A program made the translations under genes and the position numbers. The notes beneath the pieces are model-generated. The model was not told the origin of the DNA and did no database searches. It was given only the letters and a program-made list of their open reading frames with translations. Positions 1 through 10,690 of a DNA stretch of 64,000 bases are shown piece after piece (the first letter of the stretch is position 1; each line of letters begins with the position of its first letter). The stretch lies in NCBI GenBank assembly GCA_032358165.1, contig JAALGY010000033.1, positions 1,984,001 to 2,048,000 on the forward strand, written 5' to 3'. The stretch is from Diplosphaera chodatii. Its lineage: Eukaryota; Chlorophyta; Trebouxiophyceae; Prasiolales; Stichococcaceae.

Positions 1-12
1 CAGTCCCATCCT

Positions 13-480
13 GGACTCCCACCGCTGCTCACCTTCACACCTTGCCAGCCAGCACCAGCCTTCGTCTTCACCTTGACTTTCAATCCCATCCTGGACTCCC
101 ACCGCCGCTCACCTTCACCTACACTTCTCGACTAGCACCCGCCGTCACCCTCACCTTCACTTGCAGTCCCCTCTTGGACTCCCGCCGCCGCTCACCCTCA
201 CCTACACCCTCACACTTCGTCAGCCAGCATTCGCCTTCATCTTCACCATCATTTGCAGTCCCCTCCTGGACTTCCACCGCCGCTCACCCTCACCTACACC
301 TTCATACCTTGCCAGCCAGCACCGGCCTTCATCTTCACCTTCACTTCAGTCCTATCCTGGACTCCCACCGCCGCTCACCTTCGTCTTCACCTTCACAAGT
401 TGCCAGCCAGCACCAGCCTTCACCTTCACTTACAGTCCCGTCCTGGACTCCCACCTCCGCTACTCCTCCCAGCCCGGACT
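13..480 (+). repeat. LINE-A 3' UTR minisatellite
   Basis: About six degenerate units of 73-91 bp, recognised by the recurring core CTGGACTCCCACCGCCGCTC at about 13, 102, 175, 266, 357 and 445. The same array lies in other LINE-A 3' UTRs (15480-15880 and in each 1.89-kb tandem unit). Pro/Ser/His-rich open frames through it are products of the repeat, not genes. Confidence 0.85.
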
Positions 481-1025
481 CCAGTCACCGCCTACCTTCA
501 CGACCAAGAACAAGACCAAGAACAAGACCAAGACCAAGACCCTAGTAGCATGACAACACCTAGCAGCGGTCACCCGCGGATCCCGCGTGGCTGGAGGCAT
601 CTACCTCAGAAGACCCTGGAGCCCGGTGTTGTGCATTGCGGACAGCTTGCGGCGTCAGCCGCCGGCCCTCTGTTTTTTGCCAGCGCCAGCCCTTAGTCAT
701 CTTGGGCCTGGTTGCTTTCACCAGCATGCAGGGCGCCTCGCGGCGTATCCGGTCCCAGCGAGCCCAGAGCTCGGCGTACTTGTACGCAACCGGTCCCTGC
801 ATGTCTGCGCGGGGTTTTCTGGGTTTACCCGCGGGTGCCGTGGCACGTGGACAGACACTCGTTACGACTCTTCAGGATTAGACACTTGCAGCGGTGCGAC
901 TTAGCCGCGTGTGCGTGGCCTTGCTGCCGCCGCCGCCAGGTCCCCGCACTTGTACGACCATTAGGTAGCCTTCCTCATCGGGACTATTGCCTTTCGCTGG
1001 TCTCATGGGCCCTGCATTCCCTTGT

Positions 1026-1216
1026 GGCGGAAGTTTCGGGTCTAGTTCCGTGCGGGACCAACCCACCCCACCCTATGCAAGTGGTTGCCTCGGCAATCTG
1101 CCCTCCATTGTTTGTGTATATAAGTCGTTGAAAAACGCAATACACAAACATCCTTCCGGTCAAAGGTTCTCTTTTCCATCGCTATTTGCAACTTCCCTTA
1201 CCGCTTTCCATTCCAT
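1026..1216 (+). mobile_element. SINE-C copy inserted in LINE-A 3' UTR
   Basis: Replaces about 9 bp of LINE-A that are present in the uninterrupted copies at 16420 and 16920. It lacks the 5' hairpin seen in the longest copies and begins near GGCGGAAGTTTCGGG. It carries the TATATAAGTCG motif, the variant 3' end ending CTTTCCATTCCAT, and returns to LINE-A sequence at CCTCCATTGACAT. The exchange looks like an insertion with a small target deletion rather than a duplication. Confidence 0.75.
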
Positions 1217-1420
1217 CCTCCATTGACATATTTCGAACAGAGCATTTGGATGACCTACCCAGCCGCCCTCACGTTCCCACGTGAGACGCCGCATTGTGCC
1301 GCAGAGCCTTGTTCATTGAGCTTGGTTCTGGTCTGGACGCCCTTTGCAGAAAACAAACAAACATACAAACAAACAAACACAGACGGGCCGCGGCGCCGCA
1401 GGGCGCCGCGGCGGGGCGCC

Positions 1421-4400
1421 ATGAGCGCCCACGCCGACCGCCCCCGCCTGCGCCTACTTTCACTGAACGTCAATGGGCTCGCCGACTTGGACAGGCGCCG
1501 CGCTCTCTTTGCGACGCTGACCAACGGGCCCTGGGACGTCATCTGCCTCCAGGAGACACACCAACGTGCCTCCGACGACGGCAACCAGTGGGCGCAAACG
1601 GGGGCGGCCCCGGGCCAGCCCTGGCCAGGCTGGTCCTTCTGGCGGCGGGGCCCCGCCGCCACCACAGACCCCGGCGACCGGCGCCGGCGCGCCACCGCCG
1701 GGGTGGCCATCCTCATCCGCGAGTCCTGCGGCTGCACTGCTGTCGACGAGGTCGACCCTAGCACAGACGACGGCCGCCGACTCCGCGTCGACTTCGCCCT
1801 CCATGGTCACCTTTACTCCGTCATCACCGCCTACACGCCATGCGATCAGCACCCACGCCTCGCCTTCATCCCCACCCTTGCCGCAGACCTGCCGTCCACC
1901 GACAGCCGCCGCACTGTCCTTCTGTGCGGCGACTTCAACTGCATCGACACCGTCCACGACGCCACTCCCACCGCCAGCCAGCGGTCCGGTCGTCTGGTCG
2001 GCGCCCCTGAGCTGCAACACCTCGCCACCTCTGCCGGCCTAGCTGATGCCTGGCGGCACTGCCACCCCCACCCTGCCACCGACTTCTCGTTTGTCTCTCG
2101 CAACGCCGACCATGGCGCCTCCCGCCTCGACAAGTGGCTTGTCGCTGAGGCCCTCCTCCACCATCAACCACACGCCACAATCGTCGACGACTTCCATAGC
2201 GACCACCGTGGCGTCACCTTCACCTTCACGCTCCCCGGCTCGGTGCTGCGGGCTCGCCCACCATGGCGCTTCCCCCTCCCTCTCCTCGCCGACACCGACT
2301 TCGTCACTGAGCTGGAAAACGCCCTCGACCGCCTCAAGGCTGACAGACTCCACCAGCAAGACTCCTCCCGCCGGGCCGCCGACTTCCTCCGCCTCTTGGC
2401 CGCCGCAAGCCAACACGCCTCGCCTTCTCTTGATGACGATGTCCCACCCCCGGAGCTGCGCGACACCGACCCGCAAGGGCTGTTGGAGGACATGCTCTCC
2501 TGCATCCGCTTGCTGGCCCAGCGGCGCACCGCCGCCGACGCACGTCGCAGACGCCTGGCACTTCGGCACCTGCAACAGGCAGTCGCCTTTGCAGCTTCGC
2601 AGCTGCCCATCGCTGCGACGGACAATGCCCGCGATGCGGCCCGCGCCGCCTTCCACGCCGCTGGCGACGCCCTGCAAGCCCACCACGATCGCCACGCCCA
2701 GATTGCACTCGACCGCGCCCGGGCGCTGGAGCTCATGTTCTTCGAGAAGCCCACCCACTACTTCCACGCTCGCTGTGATCCCCGCCACTTCAGCGACACC
2801 ACCTTCACATCGGTGCTGGACTCCGGCACGTACGTCAGCCTGGACACGGCTGACGGCCTCGCCCACGCCCAGCACATAGTTGCCGCTCATTACACCCACC
2901 ACTTCGCCGCCCGCCCAACATGCCGCGCCGCTCAGGACCAACTCCTTGCCTCCCTGGACGCTACCGTCGCCGCCGCCGATGCTGCCGCCTGCGACAAGCC
3001 ACTCACACACAAGGAGCTCACGGCCGCCGCCCTCGCGGCACAACGCGGCAAGAGCCCTGGCCCAGACGGCCTCCCAGCCGAGCTGTACGTCCAGCTCTGG
3101 GCCAAGCTCGGTCCCCCTCTCACACAGGCCTTCAATGCCTGCCACACGGCTGGTGCCCGACCTACCATGTCGCATCGTCAGCGCACCTCCGACTACACCC
3201 TCGTCCCCAAGCGAGGCGATGCCCGCGACCTTGCCAACCGCCGACCCATCGCTGGCATCAACGCCGACGTCAAGATCGCTCCCGCGCCTTTGCCACCCGC
3301 CTCGCCCACGCCCTTGGCCCCGTCATCGACCCCACCCAGACTGGCTTCTTGCCTGGCCGCTGGATCGGCGACAACATCCTCAACCACACCGAGCTCGCAG
3401 ACCTGCTCACCTCCCATGACACCGACGGAGCCATGCTCTTCCTTGACTTCGCGAAGGCCTTCGACTGGATGGACCGAGCCTGGACCCTCAGGGTCATGGA
3501 GGCCATGCGGTTCGGGGAGGGCGCCCAGCGTTGGGCTGCCCTCTTCATGACCGACACCCTTGGGCGCATCCGCGTCAACGGCGCCCCCACCGACCCCATC
3601 CCCATCAACAGCGGCGCACTCCAAGGCAGCCCCCCCTCATCACTGCTTTACATCCTGCAGCTCCAGACTCTCGCCGCTCTCACTCGACGCATGGTCGCCG
3701 CTGGCGCCGTGCAAGCCATAACCCTCCCCTTCGGCGGAGCTGCTCCCCCTTGCCACATGCACGCCGACGACACCACCATCCACGCCGCCTCCGCCGCGGA
3801 CTGCGACAAGGTCATCGAAGGACCTGTTGCCGCCTTCGCTGCGGCCTCAGGCGCCCAGCTCAACCCCACCAAGACCAAGTCCTTGCTGTTCGGTTCGGCT
3901 GCCCGACAACCCGCCCACACCAGCGCCACCACCGGCATCACCTACACCCCACACCTCACACATGTCAACCACTTGGGCGTCATCGTCGGCTGCGGCAGCG
4001 ACGCTGTCGACGCGCGCCAGCACAAGATCAACTCCCGGATCGGCCTTATTGGCAAGGCGGTCCTGCAGTGGTCCAAGCACGCCGTCTCCTTCTTTGGACG
4101 GGCGTACGTCGGCAAGCAGAATCTGCAGTCGCAGCTGGTGCACCTCCTCAGCTTCGACTCCCTCACAGCCTCCCAATTGGCGAAGCTCAACACCATCATC
4201 TACAGCTACATCAGTCGCAATCGCTACAACACCGACCCCCTCTCCGCCAACTGCAACCCGAAGCGACTGGTGTGCGGCCTCTCCCGACGAGCTGGCGGCG
4301 CTGGCGCCCCCGCCCTGGAGCTCTTTGCCACCGCACTTGCAGCGAAGCGGGCGTTCCGCCTGTTCCAGCCGCAGCCGGCGCTGACATTGACATTGACATT

Positions 4401-4675
4401 GATTTGGCGCTGTGGAAGTCCATTCACGGCTTCCAGCTCATGCGGACCCCGGCATCCTCCATCTCCCACACCGACGCACCGGCCCGGGCCCTTCAACGCT
4501 GGGGCCTCGGACCTGCCATCATGGCATCCACTCTGGACATCGCCACTGTGCCATCGCTCCCGCCACGCCTGCGCGACGGCATCGCGGCTGCTCACCGCAT
4601 CGGGATCGGGCGCAACCTGGACCCCGAGCAGCAGCATACGCACCGCCTCATCATGCGGGACCGCCTGTTCTTCAT
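1421..4675 (+). pseudogene. LINE-A ORF: APE-type endonuclease and reverse transcriptase (broken)
   Basis: Starts at an ATG after a GC-rich leader. The N-terminus has the exonuclease/endonuclease/phosphatase fold signature: LSLNVNGL, then ICLQETH, LCGDFNC and a late SDHRGV, which are the metal-binding Asn, Glu, Asp/Asn and His positions. The reverse transcriptase follows with motif A FLDFAKAFDW, a motif B-like GALQGSPPSS and motif C MHADDTTI. One base is missing near 3276-3281, so the frame shifts just before the RT core. A 22-bp tail insertion at 4384 shifts the frame again, after which the same protein continues (ALWKSIHGF). The coding sequence is cut at about 4675 by LINE-B. Non-functional as it stands. 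Confidence 0.85.
4384..4405 (-). mobile_element. Tail-only LINE-B insertion (22 bp) with 7-bp TSD
   Basis: The sequence ACATTGACATTGACATTGAT plus TT sits between two copies of GGCGCTG (4377-4383 and 4406-4412). Read on the minus strand it is the extreme LINE-B 3' end (ATCAATGTCAATG...). Removing the insert and one GGCGCTG restores the LINE-A reading frame across the site. Confidence 0.85.
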
Positions 4676-4783
4676 TGACATTTGACATTGATTACATACT
4701 GGTGGTGGGCCATTTTGGCCTAGCCACAGGCTCTGGCGGAAAAACCCAGAGCAACATGCACAACGAGTCGTGTACGAAACCGT

Positions 4784-7700
4784 TCACTCCCCGCTGACAG
4801 AATGGTTCCACTCAATCCCGGTTGGATGCACACCCCTCCAACTGACATTGACATTGATTACATACTCTGCACATTGATCATGACAACCCCGCAAAAAGGC
4901 TGCCAGTTGCCCGGCATCCTGCTGCATAAAGTCTGCCACTGATGTGATGTTGCTGTCTTCAAACAGCTCCGAATGCTGCACCCTCTGATCTACCAGGGTT
5001 GGACACCCCCAGACCATATGCGCCTCATCATCCACCACGCCGCAGCTACACCGCTGACACAGCCGCTCTGCCCGCGGCAGCCGCTGCCACCTCCCTGTCT
5101 CCACCCCCAGCATGTGACTGCCCATGCGAAACTGTGCTAACCGCCGACGACCGGTCTTGGAGGCGACTGCCTGCAAGTAGCCGGCCAACTGGTAGTTGTC
5201 ACTGTTCACAGGGCCCCTGACTCCCAGCCACTCACGCACTTTGCGCAAGTCGCTGCCATTCACAGCATCGAAGGTGCGGCGCTGCAGGTGAGCAGTGACA
5301 ACAGATGTGTCAATGCGCTGCGGCACGCCGTCAACGATGGGTGACATGAAGTGCAGGAACGAACACACCTGGGCAGCCCAGCATGCTGAGCTGCTGGTGC
5401 TGCGCCCCGGCCGGGTGGCCAGAGCACAGTTCTCCAAGAATGCCTGCTTGGTGAGGCGGGTGTCCGGCATTGCGACCAGCCGGTTCCAGAACCGGCAGAT
5501 GGCTAGCGTTGCCGTGTGCGCCACTGGGAACGCCCAAGCTCCCCCAACACCGCCACGTTGGGAGTGCCTGTGCGCACGTCAAGAACAGACCGAAGGAACT
5601 TCCGATGGACAAGCTCACAAGTAGCCATGCCAGTACCACATAACGCCCCAGGTCCCCATGTTTCGACACCATATAGCATAACAGGACGTACTAGTGCATC
5701 AAACAAATGCAGCTGCAGTGCTGGGTCATGCAGGCTCAGGTCATGGCAACGATGCTGTAATGCAAGTGCGGCGCGCTGGGCGGAGGCCGCTCTGCCGATG
5801 CCAGCGGCAGCAAAAGAACTACGAGTAGAGATATCAACCCCCAGATAGGTAAACGAGTCCAGCACTTCGATGGGAGCATGCATGTAGGTGAGAACCGGTG
5901 GTGCAGCAGCCTGGGCTGCATACACCACGACCTTTGTCTTCTTCACGTTGACGGTGAGGCGCCAGCGCTTGCAGTACGACTCCAGCAGGTCGAGCTGCGC
6001 CTGCAGGCCGCGTACGGACGTGGACACCAGGTCCAGGTCATCTGCATAGAAGAGGGCAGGTGCCTGCACACCACACAGGGTGGGCAGGTCCAGGTCCCCG
6101 CCGGCGGCCTCCAGCTCCGCTTGGAAGTCATCAATGTAAATCCCGAAAAGGGTTGGAGATAGTGGACATCCCTGCTTAACACCCAAAGTGCTCTGGAATG
6201 TATCGGACATTCCCCCCTCAAACTGCAATGCCATTGGCACATCAGCATACAGTGCCTGAACCCCCCTCAGAAACTCCCCATGCACCCCAATCCGCTGCAG
6301 CTTCTCCCAAAGCAAATCACGAGGTACAGTATCGTATGCCTTCTTGAAATCGACAAAGCAAGAGTACAGAGGCTGCTTATCTGCCTTGGCCTTCTCGATG
6401 AGGGTGCGAACGACGAAGGTTTGATCGGTGGTGCGGTGGTCCTTGCGGAAGCCCGCCTGTCCGCGTGCGCGCAGCTGGTGCTGCTCGGTCCACCTCATAA
6501 GCTTTTCGTTAAGCATGCAAGCATATAGTTTTGCCAACAGAGACCCAACAGCAATGCCACGGTAATTACCCGGATCAGATGTGTCGCCCCCCTTATGAAT
6601 TGGCGTGATGCCGCACAATGCCCAGCTCCTTGGCAACGCTGCAACTCGTTGACACGAGTTAAAAATACATGCAAGACAGGGTGCAAGCTGCGCCGCTGCA
6701 ACAGATAAAGCATCCAATTTGAGCAACCCCACCGTCGCTTTGCCTCCGCGCAGGGCTCCTATAGCCTCTTGCACGGCGCCGGCTGTGAAGGGCGAGTTGA
6801 GCTCGCTCCCGTCGGCAAAAGGTGGCGCAGCACCACTACCCGAGGTACCTGCAGTGCTTGATGGAAGTGTGGGGGCATCCAGTAGTTTACGGAAGGACTC
6901 GAGCATCACATCATCTGCTATGGGACAGGACCGCTTCTTAGCAGGTTTGAACTTCTGCCAGAACTTTTTGGAGTTGGTAGAGCGAGCCATTTCAGTGAGA
7001 GAAAGAGCCTGACTGCGGGTCCACTGGCGCTGTGTGCGGCGTAGCAGGTGCTGGTACTGCTGGCGCAGTGCGCGAGCAGCAGCTGACTGCGGGTTGCGAC
7101 GCGCGGCTTGCCGCGCTGCGCGGCGCCCGCGGGCCAGTTCAGCGTCCCACCAGCGGGGCACAGCGTTGCGGTCACGCCCCCGCCCCTTGGCGGCCGGCGC
7201 TGTTGCAGCCACCTCAGCCTGCGTGGTCTCGATAAACTGGTCGAACTGCAAGCCCACAGCATGCATGTCATCAGGTACCTGGGCGGCGTCAGCTGCCGCT
7301 GCGATGTCGACCAGTTGGGCTGCTGCATCAGGCTGCTGCAGGCGCTGCTGCCACACTCCCAGCTGCGCTGCGCTGAGGCGCAGGGGCTGCTGGGTTGTGG
7401 GCTGCTGCGGTTGCTGCTGCTGATGGCGGCGGCGCTGGCGACGTGGGAGCGGCTGCTGGGCGGCGGTGGTCCTCTTGATGAGCAAGTGCAAGGCTGCATG
7501 GTCCGACTCGGGAGCAGGGAGTACTGTTAGGGATTGAATCAGCGGGAATGCATCAGCACTTGCAAGCACATAGTCGATCAGGCTGCTGCCCACCTGACTG
7601 TGGCTAACAAAAGTGACTTGTCCCCCCTCATCTCCTGGGACACGACCGTTAGCAATCCTGAGGGATGTCTCAACACACATGTCAAGCAGAGCCCTGCCCC

Positions 7701-8292
7701 ACTTGTTGGGCCGCTCCCTGCTGTCGCGGCTGTGCCGCTGTGACTGCACAGGAGGGGCAGTGGAGGGCAGGAACTCTTCTGTGACAGGGTGATCGACAGA
7801 TCCCGGAAAGTCCGGGCAGGTGCTGGTGCGTGCATTCAGGTCTCCAACAACAAACACATGCCCCATGCGGCAGGTGGCGCTCACCTCCTCACGTAACGCC
7901 TCCCAGACCGCAGGGCCCTTGCCATCAAATGATGGGCTGCCCTCTGGTGGAATGTAACATGCGAACATGTATGCATCCTCCTCCTGTCCAATGGCCTTGT
8001 CGAACCTCAAAAGAGCGTAGCAGTTTTGGGGTCCAGTCGACAAGTGTGTTACCATTGGTGCCAGCTTGTCGGCGACGTAGACAGCGATGCCGCCACGTGC
8101 GCCGCCACGCTGCTGACGCCGGCTGCGCGGCAGGTGCAGGACGGACGTGAAGCCGTCCAGTTCCGGCGCATCGCTCCCCTCACGCGCCCACGTCTCGCTG
8201 AATGCCAGTACATCGAAGTCAGCCGCCTTGATGACCTGCGAAAGAGCAGATGCATCTCTGGACAGCCAGCCCTGGACGTTCAGGCTCAGCAC
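4784..8292 (-). pseudogene. LINE-B ORF: endonuclease, reverse transcriptase, zinc knuckle (frameshifted)
   Basis: Endonuclease motifs LSLNVQGWL, LAFSETW, VVGDLNAR and SDHAALH are followed by the RT with CFVDFKKAYDTVPRD (motif A), GVKQGCPLSP (B) and FYADDLDLVS (C). A C-terminal knuckle has CQRCSCGVVDDEAHMVWGC (Cys-x2-Cys...His-x4-Cys), typical of non-LTR elements. One G is missing near 5532 (GGGCG where intact copies have GGGCGG), breaking the frame after about 920 codons. A second break is a tail-only insertion at 4844. Copies at 12604-13953 and 23711-24550 keep this region open. APE/RT/zinc-knuckle order places it among LINEs of the L1/RTE-like broad group; the clade is not assigned. Confidence 0.85.
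4844..4863 (-). mobile_element. Second tail-only LINE-B insertion
   Basis: Twenty bases of LINE-B 3' end (GACATTGACATTGATTACAT) are inserted into the LINE-B C-terminal coding region, between ACT (4841-4843) and ACT (4864-4866). Sister copies read straight through (CCAACTCTGCACATTG). The short TSD makes this less certain than the 4384 case. Confidence 0.75.
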
Positions 8293-8349
8293 AGACAGGG
8301 CGCTGTGAGGGGACCGGATTGCGCCGGGCGCAGCCCGGTCCCAACACCC

Positions 8350-8841
8350 CTAGCAGACATGGTTGAGGGTGGGTTTGGGTGTGGCTGGCGCCTTTGCTGG
8401 AGAGGGTTGTGTGCCCTCAGCAAGTGTGGGGCCACCAGGTGATGTGTGGGAAGTGGGCTCAACAGGCAGCACAGCAAAGCGTGATGCAATGCCGAGGGGA
8501 GCAGGAGCAGGGTGAGGGCCAAGAGCGCTTGGCCGCCGCTGCCGGCGCGGCGCGAGGTGCTGCTGTGCAAATTGCACAGCATCCGCTGCTGCGCGGCGTG
8601 CATTCGCCACTGGAGCTGCATCTTGGGCTGCCTGGTGCTGACTCCTGCGCAGCTGTGCCGCTGCGTCACGACGCTGCGGTGCCACGCTCTCAAAGATAGA
8701 CACTCCGCAAGTGCGGGGAAGGCGCGCTTTCGCGCTGCACATCCTGCGCACAAACACAGCATCATCGATGCTGACGACAGCCAGGCCGGTCTTCTGCTTG
8801 CTCACACGCATCACAGTGACATGCTGTGCAGCATTCTGCAA
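8350..8841 (-). CDS. LINE-B ORF1-like frame, 163 aa
   Basis: An open frame directly upstream of the endonuclease ORF on the same strand. It is Ala/Arg/Gln-rich with a start segment VTVMRVSKQKTGLAVVSIDD and a Pro/Thr-rich tail. No RNA-binding domain could be recognised. Its position fits ORF1 of a two-ORF LINE, but no second copy in the window tests whether the frame is conserved. Confidence 0.4.
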   Translation of the reverse strand: MQNAAQHVTVMRVSKQKTGLAVVSIDDAVFVRRMCSAKARLPRTCGVSIFESVAPQRRDAAAQLRRSQHQAAQDAAPVANARRAAADAVQFAQQHLAPRRQRRPSALGPHPAPAPLGIASRFAVLPVEPTSHTSPGGPTLAEGTQPSPAKAPATPKPTLNHVC

Positions 8842-9035
8842 GCAAAGCTTGCTGGTGCAGAAACCCTGTACTGCCGCTGCGGCAGCATCGCTGCTGCTGC
8901 CTGCTGCAAAATCCAGGCCGCTGAAAACCCACGCTGTTGAACCGGTGCTGCTGCTGCGCGCTGGAAGCCGCGGCTGCTGCTTTGGGTCAGTGCTGGGCCG
9001 GCTGGTTGCTGCTGGCTGCTGCTTCAGGCTGCTTC

Positions 9036-10690
9036 AGCCGGCGCGCCATCGCAGACCCCACCGCCCACGGCGCCGACCTCATCGGAGCTGCATCCATGGG
9101 CCTCTGGTCCCTTGACGACCTGCGGGCAGCCATTGAGGGCGACCCCCAGTTCGCTGCTGTTGCACGTGGGGACCTTGCCGTCATCAGGGCCTCCCTTGAT
9201 GACACCATGCGGCTGGCGCTCGAGGCGAACACCAACCAGGCGGACATGGCAGCGCTTCCCGCCGCCCCACTGCCGCCTCGGCAGTCCACCCGCGCCGTAC
9301 CGCTGCCGGTGCCACCAGCCACACCCGAGACCCCTCGCCAGCCGGCGGGCACACACCCTCCGAGCCCTCCAGCGGCGACGCCACCCACGGACGTCCAGAG
9401 CTCGAACAGAGCGTTTTGATGACCTACCCAGCCGCCCTCACGTTCCCACGTGAGACGCCGCATTGTGCCGCAGAGCCTTGTTCATTGAGCTTGGTTCTGG
9501 TCTGGACGCCCTTTGTAAAAAACAAACAAACAAACAAACAAACAAACAAAAACGACGTCCAGCCCAGCTGAGCCTCCTCCCGCTGCTGACGCCCAGGCCA
9601 CAGCACCCTTGGCGACCACCCCACTGCCGCCGCCACCTCGCCAAGACGCTCCCTCACCGACCCTCGCACCTCGCCCCACTCCGCCGCCCACACAACTCAC
9701 TGGCCACCGACGGCCTGCTGCCCGCCCCCCTGCCACCCGCCCCGCATCACAACGCCGCCGCCTCCCCTCCCTTGTGCCAGATAACATCGTCCACGACCAC
9801 GCCACACTGCCAGCCTCCCGTCGCCCCACCAACTCCTGGCTGTACATGCCTCTCATCCTCGACGCCGTCCACATGCCACTTGCAGCCCGCCCTGACGCCC
9901 ATGCCTTTCCCCGCCCTCCCGCCTTCGTCCAACATGTGCGGGCACTCAGAGCCGTCTTCGCACGGCAGCCTGTCCCCATCACACTCGCCGTCATCCGGCA
10001 CACGTACCACCTCGACGCCCACGCCCACATCGCCGCCCACCACCAGGAACACCTCCTCGGCCTCGACGCACCACTTGGTCAGCGCATCGCCATGTACAGC
10101 CTGCAGCTGAATCGAGACGCACTGGCGTCCCAGGCGGCAGTCATGGCCAACCCTCCGCCGCCGAGCACCACGGCCTCCCCCAGCACAGCCGACACCGCCG
10201 TCACCACCGCCGCTGTCACCCGCAGCCGACGTCGCGCCCGCAGTCCGCCCCGCGCGGGCTCCTCACAGGGCCATGTGCTCCCACCACCCCCACCTCTGCC
10301 ACCACCCCCACCTCGACAGCCAGACGTCGCGCCCTCCACCTCTGCCTTGGCCCTTGTCCTACACCGTGCACCACAGCCACCACAACCCCCAGCGTGGGAA
10401 GTGTGCCTGCGTGCGGCTGGTGTCTGGGCCCCGCAATACCGCCCGCCGCCCCCGCACCCGCCTGATGCCCCAGGCACACGGCCTCCTCCATCTGTCGATG
10501 TCTCGGAGCAGTGGGAGGTTGACTCTCGCCACCGCTTTGTGCGCCGCCAAGGCGGTGGTCCACTTTACCAAGTGCACCTCGACCACAGCCTCGCTACGCA
10601 CGCCGACGCTGACTCCCTCCTCGACGGCCAGCCCCCCTGGAGACCCTGCCATCTCGTCATGTGGTCACCTCCCACCCGCCGCGCGGCCGC
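9036..10690 (+). pseudogene. LINE-A internal coding segment
   Basis: An open frame interrupted only by the 155-bp insertion at 9399-9553. It includes SMGLWSLDDLRAAIEGDP, long Pro-rich stretches, and later WLYMPLILDAVH and YQVHLDHSLATHADAD. It shows no similarity to LINE-B. It could be the continuation of the LINE-A ORF begun at 1421 (the junction reads RLFF then SRRAIADP in frame) or an ORF1 of another element. No domain recognised. Confidence 0.5.
9399..9553 (+). mobile_element. 5'-truncated LINE-A end inserted in LINE-A, 9-bp TSD
   Basis: About 150 bp of LINE-A 3' end with a (CAAA)n tail of seven units lies between GACGTCCAG at 9390-9398 and GACGTCCAG at 9554-9562. A clean target-primed reverse transcription product. 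Confidence 0.9.

Larger units (their letters stand above)
1..1379 (+). mobile_element. LINE-A 3' end (5' part outside window)
   Basis: The 3' untranslated part of a LINE-A copy cut by the window edge. It contains the family's internal minisatellite (about 13-480), a unique stretch that recurs near 15940-16440, 16625-16920 and 22995-23330, and a terminal (CAAA)n tail at about 1351-1379. A SINE-C copy interrupts it at 1026-1216. The tail is directly followed by the GC-rich 5' end of the next LINE-A, a head-to-tail arrangement. Family assignment rests on shared sequence with the other CAAA-tailed ends in the window. Confidence 0.8.
4676..9035 (-). mobile_element. LINE-B, longest copy in the window
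   Basis: Runs from its (TGTCAA)n tail and GATTACATACTGG end at about 4676-4695 back to a 5' region near 9035. It carries an ORF1-like frame (8350-8841) and a long endonuclease/RT frame (4784-8292). All other LINE-B pieces in the window are 5'-truncated relative to it. The exact 5' end is uncertain. It interrupts LINE-A coding sequence. Confidence 0.8.

Noticed and set aside
2039..3175. 378-codon open frame on the minus strand opposite LINE-A
   Set aside because: A Gly/Val-rich shadow of GC-rich sense codons; the sense frame has the endonuclease and RT motifs.
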